Under the pieces are notes generated by a model. That model did not search any database, was not told the origin of the DNA, and worked only from the letters and a program-made list of their open reading frames with translations. DNA of 11,336 nucleotides, from NCBI GenBank assembly GCA_964441765.1, contig CAYTVI010000065.1, positions 1 to 11,336 on the forward strand, read 5' to 3'. The position numbers were made by a program, and so were the translations under genes. Of this stretch, positions 6,876-11,336 are shown piece by piece (the first letter of the stretch is position 1; every line of letters starts with the position of its first letter). This stretch comes from Sulfurospirillum sp964441765. Its GTDB lineage: Bacteria; Campylobacterota; Campylobacteria; Campylobacterales; Sulfurospirillaceae.

Positions 6876-7136
6876 ATGCGCTGTCCTGTGTGTCAAAATG
6901 TCGATTTAGTCATGTCTGAGAGACAAGGTGTTGAGATAGATTATTGTCCACAATGTCGAGGTGTTTGGCTTGATAGAGGCGAGCTTGATAAAATCATTGA
7001 GCGTTCTAGTGCATCAAATGTACCGCAAACATCTTACCGTGAAAAAGAAGAGAAACGATATCCCAAAGAGGGGTATTATGAAAAACCGCACTATAAGAAG
7101 AAAGAGAGCTTTTTAAGCGAAATTTTTGACTTTTAA
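6876..7136 (+). CDS. Small zinc-ribbon (TFIIB-type zinc finger) protein
   Basis: An 86-residue protein. The first half is a zf-TFIIB-type ribbon: C3-P-x-C6 and C24-P-x-C27, the latter in YCPQCRGVWLDRGELDKI (23-40), which is the family signature. The second half (about 44-86) is low in complexity, strongly charged, and rich in Tyr, Lys and Glu, ending in an aromatic SFLSEIFDF; it is probably disordered with a short terminal helix or docking motif. This family is widespread and its role is unknown, so no function is assigned; single-strand nucleic-acid or protein binding through the ribbon is only a possibility. It has its own likely promoter and converges on the minus-strand cyclase gene. Confidence 0.85.
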   Translation: MRCPVCQNVDLVMSERQGVEIDYCPQCRGVWLDRGELDKIIERSSASNVPQTSYREKEEKRYPKEGYYEKPHYKKKESFLSEIFDF

Positions 7137-7161
7137 GAAAGAGGTAAACCCTTTTTCTTAA
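7133..7161. terminator. Probable bidirectional terminator between convergent genes
   Basis: Bases 7133-7144 pair with 7150-7161 in a 12-pair stem (one G-U pair) around a five-base loop TAAAC. Both stop codons, that of the zinc-ribbon gene (7134-7136) and that of the minus-strand cyclase (7158-7160), lie inside the stem. There is no long T-run after either arm, but each arm is itself pyrimidine-rich toward its end. The convergent position supports a shared terminator. Confidence 0.5.
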
Positions 7162-9356
7162 TGAAGGTCATCAAAAAAACAAAAGCGATTTTTCCCCGAT
7201 TGCTTGGCATGATACATCGCGTGATCAGCGTTTTCAATCAACATATCCGCACTGTTCGCATCGGAGGGATAAACACTCACCCCAATGCTGGCAGAGACAT
7301 GTAAGCTCTTTTCTTCAATACAAATCGGCTTGTTGATGATGGCAAGCAATCGTATAAGAAAGGGTTCACAGTCTCTTACATCGTTGATATCGGAAAGCAA
7401 AGCAACAAATTCATCGCCTCCAAGACGCGCGATTGTCTCGTTTTTGCGCATTAAAGAGAGAATGCGTTTTGAAATTTCCACCAGTAATGCATCCCCAATC
7501 GTATGCCCGTAGGTATCATTGATTTCTTTAAATCCATCAATATCGATGTAGAGAACTGCAAACATGGTTTGATAGCGTTGTGTGTAAGCAATAGCTTGAG
7601 TCAATCTATCCGCAAGGAGCATACGATTAGGTAGGTTGGTAAGTGGGTCATGTTGTGCCAAATGCTCTAAATGCTTTTCATGCTCCTTAATGGTGGTAAT
7701 ATCCGTAAAGAGTGCAACAAAGTGCTCAATAGTATTGTTGGTATTTTTGATAGCGCTAATGGTGAGTATTTCAGCATAAATTTCTCCATTTTTGCGTCGA
7801 TTCCAAATCTCTCCTTGCCAATATCCGTCATGGTATAGTGCTGTCCACATCGTTTGATAAAAAAGAGGTTCTTGCTTCCCTGATTTTAAAACACGAGGAT
7901 TTTTACCAATGACTTCTTCTTTTTCGTAGCCAGTTGTTTGGCAAAAAGCTTGATTGGCTTCTATGATAATACCTTGAGCATCTGTGATAATAATACCCTC
8001 TCTTGCAAACGTAAACACACTAGCGGCTAATTGAAGTTTGATGTCGTCTTTATTTTTTTCAATGGCGAGAATAGCGAAATCTATCTCATCATTGATAAAT
8101 TTAAGTTCGCGTTGTGTTAGCTCTTCGTGCTCAAAAGAAGCAGCAATTAAAAACCCTAAAAGTGTTTGTGTTGCAGAAATAATCGGATGAAGAGAGCAGT
8201 GTAAGTGGCTTCTAAAAGAAGCAGTTTCGATAGTATCTTGCCACCAATCACTCTGTTGCAAAGTACTCAATGCCACAGATGCAGGAATGGTCTCTACCAA
8301 TTTACATGTAAAGTGTGCATTGTTTTGTGCGGTGTGTACAATTTGTGTGCTCAAAGACATGAGTGCTGAAGAACTGGCGCCAAGGCTAAGTTGGTGTTGA
8401 TTTTCATCAAAGAGTAAAATGCTCAGTGCAATACGCTCTCTATGAATGGCTTGTGTTCCCTCTATAATAGACTGACAAATCACTTGCACTGGCGATTTTA
8501 ATGTAATCATTTGTAGGATTTTTGCATGATGCTGCTCACACTGTTGTGTATATTTACGCTCATCAATATCCGCAATAACACCTACTAAGCCAAGTTCAAC
8601 GCCTTGGTCATCATAAAAGCGTTTTCCCGTTAGTCTTCCCCAAAAGCTTGTTCCATCGGCTCTACAATAAATACGTTCTACATCAACAGAGGGTATTTTG
8701 CTGTTCAAAAGAGCTAACATCTTTTGGCGACCCACTTCTTGTTCGCTAGGGTGGATGAGTTCGACGTACTCTTTTTTATGGGAGAGTTCTTCTAGGGAGT
8801 ATAAAAACATCTCAGCCATACACTGGTTAGCTTGTATAATTTGTCCTTGCAAGTTAACCAAAAAGATAGCAACGCTGGATGTATCTAAAATTTGCTTGAA
8901 TAAAAGTTCATGTTTTGTTAAGTCATGATTGACCTGTAACAATTGTTCTTCAGCTTGCTTCCGAGCTGTGATATCATGTACAATGGCAAAAAGAAGTGTT
9001 TTTTGTGAAAAGTGAACCGGTGTAATATAGACTTCAACATCACGTAAAGTACCACTACGAAGGCGATGTTTAAACGTGAAATAGTTTTGCTGATTTTTAA
9101 GTGCTTGCTGGCGTTCTTGCTTGCCTTTTTCAGGAGACAAGGTGTTGATAACATTCATAGAAATACCAATGAGTTGCTCCAACGGATAGCCATAATAGGC
9201 AAGGGCTGCTTTATTGGCATGACACACACGCTCTGTTTCAGGGTCAATTAAGAGCATGACCGAAGAATTTTCTTCAAAGAATTGTAAAAATGAGCGCTCT
9301 TCTTGGCTATTTTTAGGTGCACAAGAGCCAAATAAACGAGAAATTTTTTTAAACAT
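7158..9356 (-). CDS. PAS-PAS-GAF-PAS-GGDEF diguanylate cyclase
   Basis: A soluble multi-sensor protein of about 732 residues (735 from the furthest start) predicted to make cyclic-di-GMP. Domains, numbered from the longest form: PAS1 about 27-136, ending in VHDITARKQ; PAS2 about 152-272, ending in ADIDERK; a GAF-like region about 283-437; PAS3 about 445-560, with GYWQGEIWNRRKNGE; and GGDEF about 566-735. The active site GGDEF is intact at 649-653, and DIDGFKEIND precedes it. The I-site position reads R640-K-N-E643, with Glu for Asp, so product inhibition may be weakened. There is no EAL domain and no membrane segment. Three starts are close together: GTG 9365, ATG 9362 and ATG 9356. I chose 9356 because the weak AGAAAG upstream is nine bases from it and too close to the others. 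It lies about 40 bases after the acyl-CoA ligase stop, in the same direction. Confidence 0.92.
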   Translation of the reverse strand: MFKKISRLFGSCAPKNSQEERSFLQFFEENSSVMLLIDPETERVCHANKAALAYYGYPLEQLIGISMNVINTLSPEKGKQERQQALKNQQNYFTFKHRLRSGTLRDVEVYITPVHFSQKTLLFAIVHDITARKQAEEQLLQVNHDLTKHELLFKQILDTSSVAIFLVNLQGQIIQANQCMAEMFLYSLEELSHKKEYVELIHPSEQEVGRQKMLALLNSKIPSVDVERIYCRADGTSFWGRLTGKRFYDDQGVELGLVGVIADIDERKYTQQCEQHHAKILQMITLKSPVQVICQSIIEGTQAIHRERIALSILLFDENQHQLSLGASSSALMSLSTQIVHTAQNNAHFTCKLVETIPASVALSTLQQSDWWQDTIETASFRSHLHCSLHPIISATQTLLGFLIAASFEHEELTQRELKFINDEIDFAILAIEKNKDDIKLQLAASVFTFAREGIIITDAQGIIIEANQAFCQTTGYEKEEVIGKNPRVLKSGKQEPLFYQTMWTALYHDGYWQGEIWNRRKNGEIYAEILTISAIKNTNNTIEHFVALFTDITTIKEHEKHLEHLAQHDPLTNLPNRMLLADRLTQAIAYTQRYQTMFAVLYIDIDGFKEINDTYGHTIGDALLVEISKRILSLMRKNETIARLGGDEFVALLSDINDVRDCEPFLIRLLAIINKPICIEEKSLHVSASIGVSVYPSDANSADMLIENADHAMYHAKQSGKNRFCFFDDLH
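8302..8311. repeat. TTACATGTAA palindrome copy 5 (exact, in cyclase gene)
   Basis: An exact copy in the GAF-like region of the minus-strand cyclase, read there as Phe-Thr-Cys-Lys. Confidence 0.6.
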
Positions 9357-9396
9357 CCACATCACTTTCTTTAAGATAGGCTATTATGCATCAAGC

Positions 9397-11037
9397 CTAA
9401 CAATGCTTTTTTCGTAACTCTTTTTTATCAATTTTTCCCACGCTGGTTTTATCGATACTCTCTACAAAGACGATTTTTAAAAGCATGCTTTCTCTTGCCA
9501 TAATTCCTTTTTTTATAAACTCTTTGGTATGGTGTAAGATACTTCGTTGCGTCTCTTCATCTTGTTTACTCGCATCTACAATGACCAGAGCTAAAGGACG
9601 CTCCCCCCATTTTTCATCACTGAGCCCAATCACAGCGACTTCTTTCACGAGTGGGTGTTGGTTGATGATATCTTCAAGTTCCAAAGAAGAGACCCATTCG
9701 CCGCCCACCTTGATGATGTCTTTGACCCTATCGGTGATTTTGAAATAACCGTGTTTATCGATGTATGCCATATCACCCGTATGTAAATAGCCTCCAGACC
9801 AAAGAAATTCAGAGTTTTTTTGATCTTTGAAGTACCCAAGGGTTAGCCAAGGAGAACGCACCACAATCTCTCCTGTACTGACACCATCATGCGGGAGGGG
9901 TTGCATCTGCTCATCTACCACGAGCATCTCAACCAGACCCATAGGACGTCCAGTTTTGATGCGAATATCGCTTTGTTCAGCACTATCAAGTACCATCATT
10001 TCAGGAGTGAGTTGCGCAAGGCTTAAAATAGGGCAGGTTTCGCTCATGCCATATCCTGTGAACATATCGATACCTCTACGAAGGGCTTCTTGGCACATCG
10101 CTTTGGGTAAAGCAGCGCCTCCAATAATGACTTTCCACCCTTTTAAATCAACTTCATTGATTTTAGGAGAATTAAAAAGCATATGCATGATAGTTGGGAC
10201 ACAGTGTGAAAAGGTCACTTTTTCTTTAGCGATAAGCTCTAAAAGCACATCAGGTACGTAGCGTCCCGGATAGACTTGTTTGACCCCTAGCATCGTTGCC
10301 ACATAAGGAAGCCCCCACGCATGAACGTGAAACATTGGAGTGATGGGCATGTAAACATCGTATTGTTGAAAGTTTTGTGTAGGAGAACTGCCCAGCGTTG
10401 AGAGTGTGCCCAAAGTATGCAAAACAAGTTGTCGGTGTGTAAAATAGACACCTTTTGGCATACCCGTGGTTCCTGTGGTGTAAAAGGTCGTGGCACGTGT
10501 GTTTTCACTAAAATCTGGAAATTGAAAAAAATCAGCATTGCCATTTAAAAGCGTTTCATACTCTCCCATGACGGACAAAGCATTGTGTGCGATGGTGCCA
10601 TCTTCACTTAAAATGACAATTTTATCGACATCCATACGTCCTTTAATTTGCTCCAAAATAGGGATAAAATCGTTGTGTACTAGCAAAAGGTCATCTTCTG
10701 CATGGTCGATGGTGTAGAGAATTTGTTCAGGTGAGAGACGAATGTTGATGGTGTGTAAAACGGCTCCAATCATAGGAACGGCAAAATAACACTCCAAATA
10801 ACGATGTGAATCATAATCCATCACCGCAACCGTATCACCTGCTTTGACACCCAAAGAGGTAAGCATATGGGCAAGTTGATGGACGCGTTTTTTAAACTGG
10901 GCATAAGTGAAGCGTTTTTCACCACGGTAAACAATCTCTTGTTTCGGGTCAAAATGAATAGGCGCATTGAAAATATGTTTGATTAAAAGTTGATAGTCAT
11001 ACGCGTGAGGGTTGAAGAGTGTTTGTTCGCATTGCAT
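9397..11037 (-). CDS. Acyl-CoA ligase (AMP-forming), AlkK-like medium/long-chain fatty acid type
   Basis: A 546-residue member of the ANL superfamily that should activate a carboxylic acid to its acyl-adenylate and then acyl-CoA. The phosphate loop is YTTGTTGMPKG (186-196, K195). Further core motifs are the adenylate-binding FTGYGMSET (326-334), YLHTGDMAYID (417-427) with D422, ITDRVKDIIKVGGEW (434-448) with D436 and R437, and the catalytic lysine K535 in TSVGKIDKKELR. The segment LHTINIRLSPEQILY (94-108) and the length match what I recall of AlkK-type medium-chain ligases, so a fatty acid substrate is likely but chain length cannot be read from sequence. No membrane segments. It begins 11 bases after the aroE stop with a strong ribosome site and is followed by the cyclase gene, so the three may share a transcript. 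Confidence 0.93.
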   Translation of the reverse strand: MQCEQTLFNPHAYDYQLLIKHIFNAPIHFDPKQEIVYRGEKRFTYAQFKKRVHQLAHMLTSLGVKAGDTVAVMDYDSHRYLECYFAVPMIGAVLHTINIRLSPEQILYTIDHAEDDLLLVHNDFIPILEQIKGRMDVDKIVILSEDGTIAHNALSVMGEYETLLNGNADFFQFPDFSENTRATTFYTTGTTGMPKGVYFTHRQLVLHTLGTLSTLGSSPTQNFQQYDVYMPITPMFHVHAWGLPYVATMLGVKQVYPGRYVPDVLLELIAKEKVTFSHCVPTIMHMLFNSPKINEVDLKGWKVIIGGAALPKAMCQEALRRGIDMFTGYGMSETCPILSLAQLTPEMMVLDSAEQSDIRIKTGRPMGLVEMLVVDEQMQPLPHDGVSTGEIVVRSPWLTLGYFKDQKNSEFLWSGGYLHTGDMAYIDKHGYFKITDRVKDIIKVGGEWVSSLELEDIINQHPLVKEVAVIGLSDEKWGERPLALVIVDASKQDEETQRSILHHTKEFIKKGIMARESMLLKIVFVESIDKTSVGKIDKKELRKKHC

Positions 11038-11042
11038 TAAAA

Positions 11043-11050
11043 CTCCTTTT
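11043..11050 (-). promoter_or_regulatory. Ribosome binding site of the acyl-CoA ligase
   Basis: On the minus strand AAAAGGAG lies five bases before ATG 11037 and overlaps the aroE stop codon. This favours termination-reinitiation coupling between the two genes. Confidence 0.7.
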
Positions 11051-11336
11051 AAAGTTCAAAAATGGGTCGCATAACAGATTCAATTTTTTTAGCATCAAAA
11101 CGATTGCCAAAAAAGAGATTAAAGGCTAAAACGGCTTGGTATAAAAGCATCTCTTTACCATCTTTACATGTAAGATGGTGTGCGTGTGCACTTTTTAGAA
11201 AAGGGGTTTGTTGGTTGTAAATCACATCAAACGCATAGCGTGCTTGGGATAAAAGTGTGTCCAATAAGGCTTTGGGACAAGGCAGTTCTTCATCTTTGAG
11301 TCCTGCGGAGGTGGTGTTGATGATGAGGTCATACGC
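11049..11336 (-). CDS. aroE: Shikimate dehydrogenase, C-terminal part (cut by window edge)
   Basis: The last 95 residues of AroE, which reduces 3-dehydroshikimate to shikimate with NADPH in the aromatic amino acid pathway. The frame is open to the window edge. Visible hallmarks are DLIINTTSAGL near the start (the conserved NxT(S/P)xG segment of the nucleotide-binding domain), FDVIYNQQTPFL (the D-x-x-Y-x-P-x-x-T-x-L block, here with Gln in place of the usual Pro) and EMLLYQAVLAFNLFFG (the conserved M-L-x-x-Q-x-x-x-x-F helix). The catalytic Lys/Asp lie in the missing N-terminal half. The gene ends 11 bases before the acyl-CoA ligase start. Confidence 0.9.
   Translation of the reverse strand, partial: AYDLIINTTSAGLKDEELPCPKALLDTLLSQARYAFDVIYNQQTPFLKSAHAHHLTCKDGKEMLLYQAVLAFNLFFGNRFDAKKIESVMRPIFEL
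11164..11173. repeat. TTACATGTAA palindrome copy 6 (exact, in aroE)
   Basis: An exact copy in the 3' part of aroE, read as Leu-Thr-Cys-Lys. Confidence 0.6.

Noticed and set aside
9380..9385. CATAAT-like sequence on the minus strand before the cyclase gene
   Set aside because: No TGN extension and no -35 at a sensible distance; cannot be told from background AT-rich sequence.
9378..9398. AGGCT/AGCCT inverted repeat between the acyl-CoA ligase and the cyclase
   Set aside because: Five-pair stem, 11-base loop and no T-run; does not support a terminator or a clear operator.
9827..10261. 144-codon open frame opposite the acyl-CoA ligase
   Set aside because: It lies fully antisense to a gene with complete ANL motifs, has no ribosome site I can defend and no recognisable domain.
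1..11336. Search for mobile elements, CRISPR repeats, tRNA genes and long direct repeats
   Set aside because: None seen on reading; gene boundaries are tight and composition looks even across the window.

Overview
The window looks like chromosomal DNA from a Campylobacterota (Epsilonproteobacteria) species, most likely Sulfurospirillum or a close relative. The basis is the low-to-moderate GC content, AAAGGAG-type ribosome sites, TATAAT boxes without a clear -35, and the order racR-racS-recR, which I recall from Campylobacter jejuni. The genus is an inference; no phylogenetic marker is complete here. There are nine genes: six complete plus-strand genes from the left edge to about 7.1 kb, and three minus-strand genes on the right, the last cut by the window edge. 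I see no mobile element, CRISPR array, tRNA or rRNA.

Plus strand: (1) a stand-alone EAL phosphodiesterase with a Cache/PAS-like C-terminal half; (2) a tightly overlapping racR-racS-recR run (OmpR-type regulator, sensor kinase, recombination protein); (3) an iron-alcohol-dehydrogenase-family protein of the ErcA type, overlapping by 11 bp a PAS-GGDEF-EAL protein whose N-terminus carries a motif I associate with ErcS-type sensors; (4) a small zinc-ribbon protein. Minus strand, in transcription order: the 3' end of aroE (shikimate dehydrogenase), an AlkK-like acyl-CoA ligase starting 11 bp after the aroE stop, and a cytosolic PAS-PAS-GAF-PAS-GGDEF cyclase starting about 40 bp after the ligase. 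The two strands converge at about 7.14 kb on an inverted repeat that contains both stop codons.

The theme is signalling: three of nine genes make or break cyclic-di-GMP, each with a different domain layout, and a fourth and fifth form a two-component system. The most promising local module is the ErcA-like protein fused by overlap to a c-di-GMP enzyme, suggesting an alcohol/redox-linked second-messenger circuit. The most unexpected DNA-level signal is a repeated palindrome, TTACATGTAA (four exact copies, two with one outer base changed, one weaker copy). It lies inside genes in all three codon phases and on no particular protein motif, which hints at a genome-wide iterated DNA word.
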